NCBI GenBank assembly: GCA_034770075.1
Contig: CM068388.1
Span: 68,434,889 to 68,498,888 of the forward strand
Direction: 5' to 3'
From: Aralia elata
Lineage: Eukaryota > Streptophyta > Magnoliopsida > Apiales > Araliaceae
Length of the DNA: 64,000 nt
Within the stretch, counting starts at the first letter, position 1. The number at the start of each line of letters is the position of its first letter. Below are positions 1 to 12,299 of the stretch, in pieces. Made by a program: the position numbers and the translations under genes. The notes below the pieces were generated by a model. That model searched no databases. It was not told the origin of the DNA and was given only the letters and a program-made list of their open reading frames with translations.

Positions 1-1538
1 TTCGAGTAGTTTGAATGTGACGCCCCCAAATTCGGGTCTTCCAAATACCCGGATCCGGTCATCACGATCCAATACAACATTCACCTCCAACAACATACAT
101 TGACTAAAATGCGGAAATAAACATATGTTGTTCATTAGAAAGGTGTTACTAGTCCAAGAATACAATAACCTTAAGTACTGAACACAAATCCATACCTCAA
201 ATAACTATCAAGGTTTGAATTACATTTATAGTAATTAACTACACATAAAATTAAAATCTGCTACGTGAAGCCTATCACTACATCTTTTCTTTACCCTTGC
301 TCTTTTCTGATGTCTCGGGTTTAGCTGCAATGGAAGTCATGATATAGCAAGGATGAGCAACGAGTTCGCTTAGCAAGTTTAAAGTACAACAATAAAGGAT
401 ATATCATGATGAAGGGAATATAGAAAGAGAATTCGACAATATAATTATCAGAAGCAAGAATAATAAATGTTTTTAAAACAATTGATAGTCAAGTAGACTT
501 TGAACAATAACTTCCAAAGGAGTCAATAGCTAGCTGACCCTCTGGTTACTGGCTACAGAATAAGTACTTGAGGGGATCAGTTTCGCGTACGCTATGTGTA
601 TGCATAACATTTAATTCTGCTATTTGTACCTTATATACGGTACCTGGGGTACTCCCCTATAATAAAAGGGGTGTTCATACAGTCTAAGAATCCTTACCAT
701 CGATTGGTTCGAATAACTTTTATAAATTCTCACATACTTGCCTGACCGAACAAGGGTTCAGGCTTAATCATGAATAGTTCATAATTTCGGAACTTTAATA
801 CATATACGAATTCAAATGCATGAGTGCGAATGTCAATGAATACATAGATGTGGAATAATTTTGAAAGTAATTAGACCACTTAAGGCATGCTTGGAGATAA
901 AATTCAAGCTTAAAGAATAACTTGCAATTAATATATACCTTTTTGCACGAATTAAAAATAATGCATAAGGTTTAGAAACTTGCTCAATGTAAAAGTTGAG
1001 TAAGATAGAACTTGCCTGTTTGCTCAGCTACAGATAAATTTTAGCTTTAATTAATTGATCTTGAGTGACCTATCATTGGATAAAGTCGACTTATCAATTA
1101 ATATGGCATAGTTGTATATTGGCACACATTACTATACCATTTACTTAGCAGGTAACAATTCACCATCTACATTTAATTATTATTTAACATTAGCTAAACA
1201 GAAATTAATTAATGATCTTTAGCTATTAAAATGATGGTAGCTAATCATGATTACTATTCTTCGATTACTCAGATTTATTACCCTTATCTATCTCTAAATA
1301 TGGGTTAACAATCCTTATTTATTATCTATAAAATAAATAATAAACTTATCATGGTTTAATAGCAATTAAATAAGGGTTGATCACTCATTTAATTTTATTT
1401 GCGCTTAATTACCATTCACCCTTAAGGGTAATTAAATAATTATGACCCCTTAGTCATTAATTAAATAATTAATGTATTAACTCTCTCCATACTTAATTAC
1501 TATTAAACAATAATTAAGTAACCATTTTATTAACTTGT

Positions 1539-2124
1539 TCATACTTAATTATTATTTAATATTAATTAAACAATAATTAAATATTTATTATCTTTATTTG
1601 TTATTTATTGCTAAATAATAATTATTTACTAACTTTATTCATATTTAATTATTATTCAATACTAATTAAATAATAATTAAATATTTATTATCTTCATTTA
1701 TTATTTATTGATAATACTTATTTACTAACTTTATTATTATTTAATATTAATTAAATAATAATTAAATATTTATTATCTCCATTTATTATTTATTGATAAA
1801 TAATAAATAATTATTTACTAACTTTACTCATATTTGATTATTATTTAATATTAATTAAATAATAATTAAATATTTATTATCTTTATTTATTATTTATTGA
1901 TAAATAATAAATAATTATTTACTAACTTTATTATTGTTTAATATTACTTAAATAATAATTAAACTTTTATTATCTTTATTTATTATTTATTGATAAATAA
2001 TAAATAGTCATTTACTAACTTTATTCATACTTAATTATTATTTAATATTAATTTAAACAATAATTAAATATTTATTATCTTTATTTGTTATTTATTGATA
2101 AATAATTAATCTAATTAATTTACT
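1539..2124. repeat. Six-unit tandem array of palindromic AT-rich units
   Basis: About six copies of a 92-105-bp unit lie inside solo LTR F, in the downstream half of the LTR on its own strand. Each unit has two self-complementary blocks: an arm of about 15 bases (TAATTATTATTTAAT) paired with its complement across a short loop, then a TTATTTATTGATAAATAA palindrome. Copies differ by point changes and by presence or absence of a short TCATA lead. Confidence 0.75.
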
Positions 2125-3028
2125 AATTTTTAATATTAGACAAATAATAGTTTGTTTATTATTTATTATTTATTGATAAATAATAAATAATTACTTTATT
2201 AATTTTATTTATTAGTAATAATAACTAATCAATTTGCAAGTGCATTATTAGCTTCAAATTAATAACCAATACTTGAGCCGATGATAGCACAGTTAGCTTA
2301 ATTGCTATATCACAGTCACTAGAGATGTACCAAGCTCCTGCAAATTATTTTCAATACCACAGTTGGCCTAATACATGAGCCGCAACAAGGCACTAGAAAT
2401 TTTAAGCCTAACAGGTTACTAACTAGGCAGCTAACAAGCGAATTCTCACTGACATTTCAACAAACACCTGCCGTGCAACCTAAAACATATTATTGACCCG
2501 TTAAATGTGCAAGACCATGCTGCCGAACCTTATGGTTCTTTACATACAGAGTTCCAACCAAGCAGTACAAACCAAACAAGGAACTACACAGTACCATACC
2601 AGATTTTCAACCCAATCAATATAGTACAAGGTTCGAGTTTCAATTCAAAGCAATACAAAGAACAATTTAATCCAATACAGAGAAACAAAATATCCCAATA
2701 CAGAGGAAGATTTCAATTCAATACCATACCCAGAACAAAATACCCAACACAGAAAGAGAAAAGAGAGAAATATAAACAATACCAACCCAATGTGTCAACA
2801 CAATGTATTATAATACAAACCAACACCATATGGAAATTTAAACAACTCAGCCGCTCTGATGTACCTTGGGTTCGCTCGGATCGCCCTCCTTCTTCTCCTT
2901 CCAAAGTACTCGACGAATCCGGACATTTACCGCCGCTCCTCTCAGCGATTTCTCTCTCTATTTGACTTGCTCCCAAATTTTTTGTTTGGACTCACCAAAA
3001 CTGAAATTCGGTTTAGGGTTTGGTTCCC

Positions 3029-3037
3029 AATTTATAG
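3029..3037 (-). promoter_or_regulatory. TATA box of solo LTR F
   Basis: Reverse-strand CTATAAATT is followed by a leader-like run containing AAACCCTAAACC. The position, roughly a kilobase inside the LTR's reverse-strand 5' end, fits a U3/R boundary promoter. Confidence 0.5.
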
Positions 3038-4254
3038 AGCAGCGCTTGCCCAGTTTGTTGGTTAATATCCTAATTGAACAGGACAATACCTAGCGGTTTG
3101 AGGGAAGTAGGTTGTCGATCGTTCACCTCAAGCCCCATCAAGCCCAGCTGCGATTTGCCGATAGAGCCTCGAGCCGCGTACTCCCGTCGATTGGTCGCTC
3201 GACGCCTAAATCCTCTGGTCCCTTCAATCGACGCTCGGTTCTTGCCCGTTCTTAGTTGTGCCGCCGGTCCTCTCCCGCTATCGTGCTGCCAAATCGTTCG
3301 CCTCCCCACACACGTCGACCTATCACGCCCCTTTCCCCGCTCCCTTTGCTCCACTCGATTGAGAGGCTAGGTTTGATGTGAGGGTTTAGGTCTGGTAGGC
3401 TCGACTCCCCTATTCCTTCTTCCCGTTTGTCTGAGTCGAGATGTTAGGCTTAGGATCCCTCAGTCGCTCGGTTATCTCTAATTAATCCCACCGATCAAAT
3501 TTTGTTTCCCCAAATTACTTGGATCCAACCCGATTGCAAATGGGTACGACCCGACCGGTAAAAGAAACAAGGAATGGGCTCAGATTGGGCTGGAAGGGAT
3601 TTGGGCTCAACCCAATAGGGTTGGGCCGGCTGAATTGATTAGGAAAATGGCCCAATAGAGAACTAAAAAGAAATTGGGCTCAACCCTATTAAATTTGGGT
3701 TAATTGAAATAAGATAAGGTAGCCCAACTTGTTTATTAACATTATTAACACTATGCTCCTAATATTTAAATTGAATAAATAATTCGATTAATTACTTATT
3801 TATAATATTTATTTCAACAATAATTCCTCGTGCGAATTATTTAAATCCGATAATAGTAAAATTTATTTATTAATTTCCCCAATTTTCTTGTCAATCAAAT
3901 GTTAGGGTTAACTCATTAATTTACTCAAACTATTAGTGAGCCCCCTTAAGGTAAAGAAAATTATTGGACCACGTATTTATATAATTAAATAAAAATACCT
4001 ATATGGATCCAATTAAATTCGTAAAAATATATATAAAATGAATTTTATTTATTAAAATAAATTCGATACAATGTTTAAAAATTCCTGGACATTACATTGA
4101 ATCTTAAACGAGTCGAGTATAACCTTGCTCAGATTCTACTAATATTTTTATTCGAACTATTTTTAATGCTCAGATTATACTCAGATTATACTCGTATTTT
4201 TTCGAGTCGAGTCTGAATCGAGTCCGAACTGTTTGGCTCGTTTACAACCTTAAT

Positions 4255-4347
4255 TATAATAGTACTAAAAATAATAATTATTATTATAGAAATAATAATA
4301 ATAACAGTAATAATTATAATTATAATAATTATAATAATAGTAATAGT

Positions 4348-4383
<36 letters not shown>

Positions 4384-4587
4384 TATAATAATAGTAATAG
4401 TAATAATAGTAATTATAATAATAGTAATAATAATAGTAATAGTAATAATAATAATAATAAATATAATAATTATAATTATAATAATGATAATTATAATAAA
4501 AATTATGATAATAGTAATAATAATAACAACAATAATAACAACAATAATAAAATAATAATAATAATAATAACAATAATAATAAAAACA

Positions 4588-4641
<54 letters not shown>
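4255..4641. repeat. Large (AAT)n / (ATT)n microsatellite with inverted halves
   Basis: Roughly 330 bp of AAT/ATA-rich imperfect triplets is followed by an uninterrupted (ATT)n run. The two halves are complementary, so single strands could fold into a long hairpin. The tyrosine-rich reverse-strand frame here is a by-product of the triplets and is not a gene. Confidence 0.95.
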
Positions 4642-4644
<3 letters not shown>

Positions 4645-6076
4645 ACTACTCGTTATAATAACATCTACTCGTTATACAAATGGAGATAATGGAGTACATA
4701 TTTAACTAAATTATATAGTATGTGTGTAGAAAATAAATATAATCTTCTTGTATATGTATATGTGTTAATAATGGAATTATGGTAAGATATTATTTGTGTC
4801 ACTAAAATAATTATAAAAAAAATATTATTAAATATATTTATTTTATTTTAATAATCATAATTAAGATGGTTAATACTATCCGAATAAATAAAAATAATAA
4901 TATCATAAATATTTTTTTTAAATGTTAAGTACTGTTCACTATAAAAATATTACTAATTAAATTATATATTTACACGAAATTAAAGTAGGGGGAAGTCGCA
5001 TCAAATGAAATAAATTTGTGACAGAAAAAGAGATGGAGTGGGGATGGGACCAAATAGAGTGACAAAGTAAAGAGGAGTACGTTATAAGCAAATCCAGAAA
5101 GCACAAAATCCAATCCTACACAAATGGTAATAATAAGCATATGAAAATAAGCATATGAAAATAGTCGTTAATCCCACCCTACACAAATCCAGAAAGCACA
5201 AAATCCAAGAACTCTCATTTAATTTCAAGATTATACAACATTATACGAATTATTATCTTCCATACGTACAATATTAAAATATAATATATTATGTTTATTA
5301 TATTATGCTTATTTTACATAATATTAAAAAAAAGGTATTATTCACAGCTTTGTATGAAAATTATATTTCCAATAGTAATGCTTTGTATTAAAATAATTCT
5401 ATATTAAAATTATTTTAATACCCCTTTCTTAAATAAAAATTTCTGAAAATTTAACATTAGAATTTAATATTAACAATTATTCTTATAAATTGATCATCTC
5501 TTTTGCGAAAGATTTAGTTTGTAACAAATCATGAAATAAAAATATATTCATATATTTATCACACATACGCATTATACCGCACATATTCAATATAGTATAT
5601 ATTAAAAAAAATATTTTACTAAAATCCTATTTTAATATATACTTAAAATTTGGACTATTACATTGTGTTTTTTTAACACTATATATGCATACATAACTAA
5701 CAGAGCAGCCTTATGAATTTAAGTCTCCTAATAAGCAAAATTACTACTCTCATTTTCTTTTCAAGAAAGCAGAACCATTCTATGATGTCGATTTAGTACT
5801 ACAATTACTAATCAAAGCTAAGAAGTTGCTTTATCAAAAATTTAAACCAAATAGTGATTTAGATTATCAAAATTGTACAATAATAGCAACCATTAAAACA
5901 AAAATGACATGAAATCATTTCAAAATACTAATTATCAATTCAAATCAAAATCTAAAAACATACCTAAAATGTTAAATAATTTCTGCTATCAATTTGAGAT
6001 TATTAAAAATTGATAATGGAGGTTCTTGACTAAATGACGGCTGCCAATGATGAAAGGAAGATCGGTGACGGCGCTT
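4642..6076. other. AT-rich intergenic DNA, no gene seen
   Basis: I find no coding frame, RNA gene or LTR end. The only structure is a short direct duplication: the block AAATCCAGAAAGCACAAAAT occurs near 5092 and again near 5186, and AATAAGCATATGAAAAT is duplicated head-to-tail between them. Confidence 0.6.
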
Positions 6077-6942
6077 CGATACAAGAAAATTTTGCCTCCA
6101 TATAAAAATTTGACGCTATTGCATATTTTGTCACTAAATATAAGAATTTACGACGAACCATTTTTGTCACTTATCTACTCATCTAATTAGTGACGCACTA
6201 TTATCTCGTCATATAAAATTGATATTTATGACAATACAATTTGTCATAAATTAATATTTTTTCGCCTTTAAACATTTCTCTCCAAAATTCTTCAGAAAAA
6301 ATTTGCCTCCAAATAAAATTGTGACGATATTATATACTTTGTCACTAAATATAAGCATTTATGACGAACGGTTTTTGTCACTTATCCACGCATCTAATTA
6401 GTGACGCACTATTATCTCGTCATATAAAATTGGTATTTATGACAATACAAATTGTCATAAATTATTATTTTTTCGTCATTAAAATATTTCCCTCCAAAAT
6501 TTCCCTCCAACATTTTGCCTCCAAATAAAATTATGACGAATTTGTATTTGGCGTCACTAAATGTAAACATTAGTGACGAAAGCACATTGCCACTAAATTT
6601 TACAAATAATTAATGACAAACTATTATGTTGTCATCGAAAGAAATATTTTGTGATAATAAATACTGTCATCAATTATTACAAAATGTCACTAAAAAGTTT
6701 CCCTCCAAAATTTTGGTACGAAATTCTACCTCCAAAATAACTTGTGACGAAATTTTGTTAATCGTCATCAAATGTGTAAATTAGTGACGATATAAATGAT
6801 TAATAGTGACAAAATTAAAGGTCGTCACAAAAGTAAAAGTTTTAGTGACGATTATGAATTTCGTAATTATTAATTAACAAATTGTGACGAAATTTTGTGC
6901 GTGACAAAAAATTCGTCATAAAATGTGTGATTTCTTGTAGTG
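6077..6942. mobile_element. Non-autonomous CACTA-like element
   Basis: The right end, ATTTCTTGTAGTG, is the complement of the plant CACTA (En/Spm) end CACTACAAGAAAT. The left end CGATACAAGAAAA matches the CACTACAAGAAAA form at 11 of 13 bases. Between them are four diverged head-to-tail units of about 215 bp (near 6087, 6295, 6508, 6720), each opening with a TTGCCTCCAAATAAAA-like block and dense in GTGACGA, TGTCACT and TCGTCA words in both orientations. These resemble the subterminal transposase-binding repeats of the family. No transposase is present. The 3-bp flanks (CTT and TAA) do not match, so the element is old or the left end is slightly misplaced. Confidence 0.75.
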
Positions 6943-7720
6943 TAAACAGTATTAAATGAGGTATACATAATATGTAATATGCAATATTGTTTACGTAATA
7001 TTATGTATAAACGTATAAACATAATACTATATAGGTGCATAATATTATACTAGTCTAATTCTGGTACTTCTTCGAGCAAGCATAAAGATGAAATCAATTA
7101 AACATTAAAGCACAATTAATAGAAGAGATAAAAAATATTGAAATTAATTAGACATAAAAATAAATAAACTAACTAAAAAAAAGAAGATTAAACATTAAAG
7201 CACAATTAATAGAAGAGATAAAAAGAATATTGTCATGAATAATTATTTAATTTCATAAACTAACTAAAAGAAAGAAGAAGAAGAAAAAGAAACTCCCTTT
7301 ATTAATAATCATCAAACAAGCGTACAATGAAGTAATAATTTATTCGTATTCCTACTCCTAACCTAACTAATACATAAAAAATACCAAATATCTAATTCCT
7401 CTCTCCCTAAAATAAAAGACCTATTTATAGAGAAAAATAAATTATAAGAGTTCTTTTTCATCTTTAAAAACTAGAACAATTATTTTTTATTTATTCACCA
7501 AGATAAACAAGATAAATCCTACAAAACAAAATAAATATATTAGTTAAATAAAATATACATATAAATACATAAAAATGAGAATATTAAAATGTATAATTAA
7601 TGTGTATATCAGTTATCAATAAATACTTATTATGACTTGTTCTAGTTTTTATATACATATATTAATTTTTTAGATTACTTAATAGTTTTATGTGTGAACT
7701 ATGAATACATTCTAATAGTT
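6943..7720. other. AT-rich flank with a 37-bp direct duplication and a weak TATA-like site
   Basis: A block beginning ATTAAACATTAAAGCACAAT occurs at about 7097 and 7188. Reverse-strand CTATAAATAG at 7421-7430 could be the promoter of an old LTR fragment, but I could not find paired ends. No gene is seen. Confidence 0.45.
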
Positions 7721-8029
7721 TATTTTGTTGTTTCCTAAAGACACAAAAGAGATCTAGAAGGGGGATTGAATATATCCTTTAATTTTTTGTTATTAAAGAA
7801 AGTATTACCAGATAATTAATTAATCAATGTTAATTAAGCACATCGGAATATAAGTTGAAAAAACCCCTTTGAAGATTATGAGAAAATCACAGTTCTAAAT
7901 TTAGTTCTTGTGGTTGTAAGTCACAAACAAATAATGCAAATAAAAGACAGAAAGTAAATGAAAAAATTAAACGGCACAAGAAATTTTAAATGGTTCAAAA
8001 ACTGAATAACTCCTAGTCCACTCTTCTAC

Positions 8030-8240
8030 TCTGCGAGTAGAAAATCCACTAAGGATGTAGATCACTAAGATCTTGTTACAATTGAACCACTTAGGTCCTT
8101 CGAGTCACTAAGTATCGGTACAGGGACACTTAGTCCAGATCACTAAGATCTCTTCAAGTCACTTAGACTCGGAAGACTGTCACTAAGATAATGAGTCACT
8201 AAGAGTAGTGTAGTTGTCTGAGATGCTACTAAACGACTTT
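8030..8240. repeat. Array of CACTAAG(ATC) words in A LTR
   Basis: About a dozen copies of CACTAAG/CACTTAG, often extended to GATCACTAAGATC, occur in 200 bp. The matching array in the other LTR is at about 19490-19670. In reading sense it lies downstream of the TATA box, so in the transcribed leader. Confidence 0.75.
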
Positions 8241-8373
8241 AGGATTAGCTGCTAAAGTACTTAGTAGCAGAGTAAGATGTTCTAAGTTTTCGTAGAGTGG
8301 TCTGTTAGAGCTCTGGCAGAGTTTCAGCTTGATTGTTTTTCTAATCGTTAGTTTGATTTGAAATCTACTTCCT

Positions 8374-8382
8374 CTTATATAG
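8374..8382 (-). promoter_or_regulatory. TATA box, 3' LTR of element A
   Basis: Reverse-strand CTATATAAG is conserved in the other LTR at 19823-19831. It lies about 900 bp into the LTR on its own strand. Confidence 0.6.
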
Positions 8383-8667
8383 ACCTTTTGAGAGCTTCCC
8401 ATTGCAAGGTTTCCGTTGTGCATTTAATGCTCAGATACTCCATTATCCTTGATGTTAACTTCTTAGATTGTTGTGTTAGCTTGCTTTGTGGCTTTGACCT
8501 GTCACATTAGTCTATAACTTCACCTAACATATGAGTATTGTCACTTTCGCCAAACTAGCTGTTAGACACAAATATTCTCTGATCTTCGATTTCAACCAAG
8601 GATGTTTGGTGAATGCATTGGGCTCTTTAATTTGTAGCACTCTTATTGTCAATCTTCTGTCAATTTT

Positions 8668-9100
8668 GAGTTGCTCTACGAAATGAGTCGATTGTAGAGT
8701 TTGAGGAGGAACGTAGAGTCTATATTTACCTTTGCTCGACTTTCTGAGTTCTACGTTCTGCTCTACGACTGATTGCTCTATGAGTAGAGAGGCACTCTAT
8801 GATTGTGCTTTCTACGATCTGCTCTACGAGGTTAATCTCTACGATGCTTGAGCAAACTCTGCGAGCTTCTCTTTACTATATGATCTTATATTCACTCTAT
8901 GATCTGATCTTCACTATACGATTCTGAGTGAACTCTGAGATCTGATAACATGCTCTGCGATTTTAACTTTACTCTTTGAACAGTAGTAGGCTCTACGATC
9001 AAACGCTAGATGCTCTACGAACTCAAGGCTTACTCTGCGATCATCATTTACACTTTGAAATAGTAGAGTAACCTTACGATCGTTTATCAATATAATACGA
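8668..9100. repeat. Array of (C)TCTACGATC words in A LTR
   Basis: Roughly twenty copies of a degenerate decamer close to CTCTACGATC (variants with TATGATC, TGCGATC, TACGAAC) occur in about 430 bp, with a few in the opposite orientation (GTAGAG). The counterpart in the 5' LTR is about 20085-20510. The array lies upstream of the TATA box in reading sense, in U3. Confidence 0.8.
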
Positions 9101-9276
9101 TCGATTTTATCCTATCATCTATACAACATTTTAGCTCTTAACATCAACCTAACAAAGTTGATCTTTTCTACTCTAAGTTATTGTACATCATAATCTCATT
9201 AAGGACTTTACAAAAGCTACTAGTACAAATATACATTAATCATATCATCATCAAATTTATCATGCAGACTCTAACA

Positions 9277-9290
9277 ATCTCTCTCTATTT
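9277..9290 (-). other. Polypurine tract of element A
   Basis: Reverse-strand AAATAGAGAGAGAT directly abuts the start of the 3' LTR, the expected primer for plus-strand DNA synthesis. Two stronger GGGGGAGAGA tracts lie upstream (about 9843-9876). Confidence 0.75.
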
Positions 9291-10116
9291 GATGATGACA
9301 AAACCAGTAGTTTCAGAACATTCATCAATTCTACCATGCAATTGCTTGAAATTAAACATGACTTAGAATACAGTGAGCAACTGTATTTGTAGATTAAAAG
9401 GATGAATTTATTGATGTATAAATTTTGTACAAAGTATAAACAATCTACAACAAATAATTTTATATTCAAAAATATACCTCTATACTTACTATATTTTTAT
9501 CTCTATCTCCTTCCCCTTTTTTACTTTACAAGCCATTTCTTCTTAGATTTAACTCTCCTTCTATATTGCTCTCTGTCTTCAGCTTCCTTTCTTTGAACTT
9601 CCTCTATTGAATTTCTTGGGCCAAGATCAGGCATATGTATTCTTTCTTCCCCTTGAACGTGAACCCTTGAAGATTTCTGTTTAGCATCATGGGATCACCA
9701 TACGGAATTCTAATGCTAGTGGGAGTCACTGCACTTGACGATTCATGCCTTGAGGAGGAAGAATGGACACGATCAATAAGTAGAGCTTGATAAGTTCTTG
9801 AAGGTGTAGGTTAAATTGATGTTTGAGATGCTCGCCTTTTTCTCTCCCCCTGTCTTATTCTCTCCCCCTTTTTGTCAACATTAAAATCACCAGAAAGCTA
9901 CTTAACAACTTCAATAAGCTCTTGCAATTGGGAGGTTGACATGACAATGTCATCTCGGATCTCTTATTGTCGTGTATTGGCTTGATCGTGCTGATGATGG
10001 ACAAGAGCCATGACATTGTCGGTGCATTCTATCATCATACTTTTGAAGTCCTAGAGAAATCAGCTTAGCTCAAAAACTTTATCTGACAAAAGTTTGATAG
10101 AGTTTTGATTCTGCGA

Positions 10117-10677
10117 TTAGAGAGCCACAACAACCTCTTTATGATCAACAATCCTTTTTAGAAATACTTGATCCCGTTGTTGAAGGCTTTCAGATATGTT
10201 TCTATACATCTCCTTCATATTCTTGTTAAACTCTCTACATATTTCTCCAGGGAGTTTGCTTGCAGCTTTTGTCATCTTGTTCATTTTCTGATGGATTTCA
10301 ACTAAATTTGCTTCTAGATTTTGATCAATTTCTTCAGCAATCAAAGCCATCAGATCAATTATTTGATTTTTAAAAGGGATCACAAAGACACGTTCCAAAA
10401 TTTGTGTGAGAAGAGCTTTTGAACCAACCTTATCACTCCGAGACATATTGGATATGGTAAGGGTAAGGTCAAAATATTCATTTCTGGAGGAGAAAGGTAT
10501 ATCTGTATAAGTAATAGAGGGTATGTCAGACTGTACAATCTGTATAGGTGACGAAAGATGTACAAGAGAATTTATAGGTGTGGAAAGTATGTTAGAAATA
10601 TGTATAGGGGATGGAGAGTTAGAGTGTATTTGGATAGGAGTGTGTGTGGGAGAACTCGTATTATTTACATCGATCAT
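10117..10677 (-). pseudogene. Pro/Ser-rich plus coiled-coil part of the extra ORF
   Basis: This 186-codon open stretch has a first half rich in Ser, Pro, Thr and Ile (SPTHTPIQIHSNSPSPIHIS). The second half has heptad-like spacing of Leu/Ile/Met/Val around LIAEEIDQNLEANLVEIHQK and EICREFNKNMKEMYRNISES, suggesting a coiled coil. A stop at about 10115 is followed by same-sense helical sequence (DKVFELS, then QLQELIEVVK) down to about 9900. No enzyme motif is visible. Confidence 0.5.
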
Positions 10678-12299
10678 AGGATGTTGCGACTTTACGATTG
10701 GGGAGTTAGGTGAATTTACATAGTCCGTAGAGTGTTAAGACTCTACGATCGGAGTGTTAGTCTTATGTACATTGTCCGTAGAGTGTTGAGACTCTACGAA
10801 TAAAGAATGAATAAAAGAATCAGAAGGTGCAGAAGGTTGCTCAAAGATCGTAGAAGGAGACACTATGCCATCGTCATTGCAAACAAAAAATGAAAGAATA
10901 GAATTTAAATAAACAAATAAGGATTCAAGAATAGAAGTTACCCTATCATATCGACACTCAAAGTAGAAGGGTTAAGTGCAGAGTACCTTTGTAGCATAAG
11001 AAATGACTTTTAGAAAATTCTGAGCCACCAACTTGATGTTTAGAAATTTAGAATAGCTCCAACTGATGAAGCTCTGGTCTCTTAATGTTACAGCTCTTAG
11101 CAATGGTATCTAGGGCAAGAAATAGAGTAGTTGCTCGCTATCAAGGTCGAAGATAGTAGTGTTCCTATCCATTTCTATGTCAAAGAAGTTGTTGAAGAGA
11201 TCATCTACGCTCATTGAGACCAAATGCATCCGCCTAGGCCCAGGCCCTATAAATCTATTAGGAAGGCAAACATTGGGATTTTCTACTGCTTCAAGCACAA
11301 TTCACCTTCTTATTTCTCTTGACGTTGATGGCACTGAAGGGGGTTCTTGATAAGACATTGGATGCTCCCCCTCACAATCAATATTCTCAGGCTTTACGAT
11401 CGAAGGATTGAATTGTTTACCGATGCCCTTTATGACATTGTCAACAGTCTTTGTAAGCTTGAGGGAGTCACTAATTAAACTCGACGATCGTTGGGCTTGA
11501 ACTTCCTTCTTTTCTTCAAGGTTTTCTTGTTCTTCTCCGCCTTCTTCTTCTCCACCATTTTTCTTAGCTTTTTTTTCATCTTTGGCTCAGGACTTGGAAC
11601 CTTCACAACCATTTCTTCTTTATCCTCATGTGGCTCCGATATATTAGCCATCAAAACCACCTCTTCTTCATTCATATAGGGCTCAGGCGTAGAAGACTTC
11701 TCAGCCATCAAGTCATCTTAAATTTGCTCAGGCATTGTGGTTGTCCTAGCCATCTCTACATTTACCTGTTGGAGAGGCTCTACGATCGGAGGAATGGGCC
11801 TCTCTATAATTAATCGACTCTCCAACTTATTCTTCTAGATGAAGAGGCTTTACAGAAGTCTTCTTTTTACGTTTGCCTCGCATGCCTTTCTTCTTTTTGA
11901 CCAGCTGGGAGAGTTGAGTGTTGATTTCTTTTTCCCTCACCTCAGAATCAGTAGAGGTTCCCTAGGAATCTCTTCTACTCTTTCTTCTGTCTTCTTCCTT
12001 TTTCTGTAGGGGTTGCTTTGCTGTTATAGCTAAGGTTTCAGGAACGTTTGGTACAACAGACCCCTGAGAGGCTTCTTTTTCAATGACTACCACCTCCTTT
12101 TGGCTTTGGCCTTGGTCGACTTTTGCACCTCACTAATAGTCCTTTCGCTGCCTTCAGAGAGCTTTAACCGGTGGATTTCAACTAGATTTTTCTTCCAGTT
12201 TTCAAACAGTTTGGGGAAAATCTTCTTGTTGACATTTAGAGGCTCACCCTCTTGATCCCTTATTCTGCTCTTCAGCTTCTTCTTTAGGATAATGCTTAT

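Larger units (their letters stand above)
16..4096 (-). mobile_element. Solo LTR F, about 4.1 kb, Tekay/Del-like Gypsy
   Basis: The segment starts TGTGACGCC, ends GGACATTACA and is flanked by a perfect 5-bp duplication TTGAA (11-15 and 4097-4101). No primer binding site, polypurine tract or protein domain lies beside either end, so it is a solo LTR left by LTR-LTR recombination. Reverse-strand orientation is inferred from TGTAATGTCC at the start, GGGGGCGTCACA at the end, and a TATA box followed by a GC-rich stretch (about 2860-3420) that resembles a transcribed leader. Short reading frames at 2507-3370 are chance frames in this GC-rich part. The clade is inferred from the terminal sequence style only. 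Confidence 0.8.
7726..9276 (-). repeat. 3' LTR of element A
   Basis: It pairs with 19178-20689 over its whole length. On the reverse strand it starts TGTTAGAGTCTGC, just after the polypurine tract, and ends AAACAACA. Relative to the 5' LTR it carries extra sequence near 8600-8660. It contains two arrays of short motifs (CACTAAG-type and TCTACGATC-type). Confidence 0.93.

Noticed and set aside
2507..3370. Cluster of short open frames on both strands in GC-richer DNA
   Set aside because: Inside solo LTR F, overlapping in several frames with no family motif; explained by base composition.
4265..4588. 107-residue tyrosine-rich reverse-strand protein
   Set aside because: Pure by-product of an imperfect AAT triplet repeat; no coding signal.
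6077..6942. Short regular repeats as a CRISPR array
   Set aside because: Units are about 215 bp, diverged and lie within CACTA-like ends in plant DNA.
9181..9596. Small frames near the inner edge of A's 3' LTR as genes
   Set aside because: They span the LTR end and polypurine tract and overlap on both strands; no motif.
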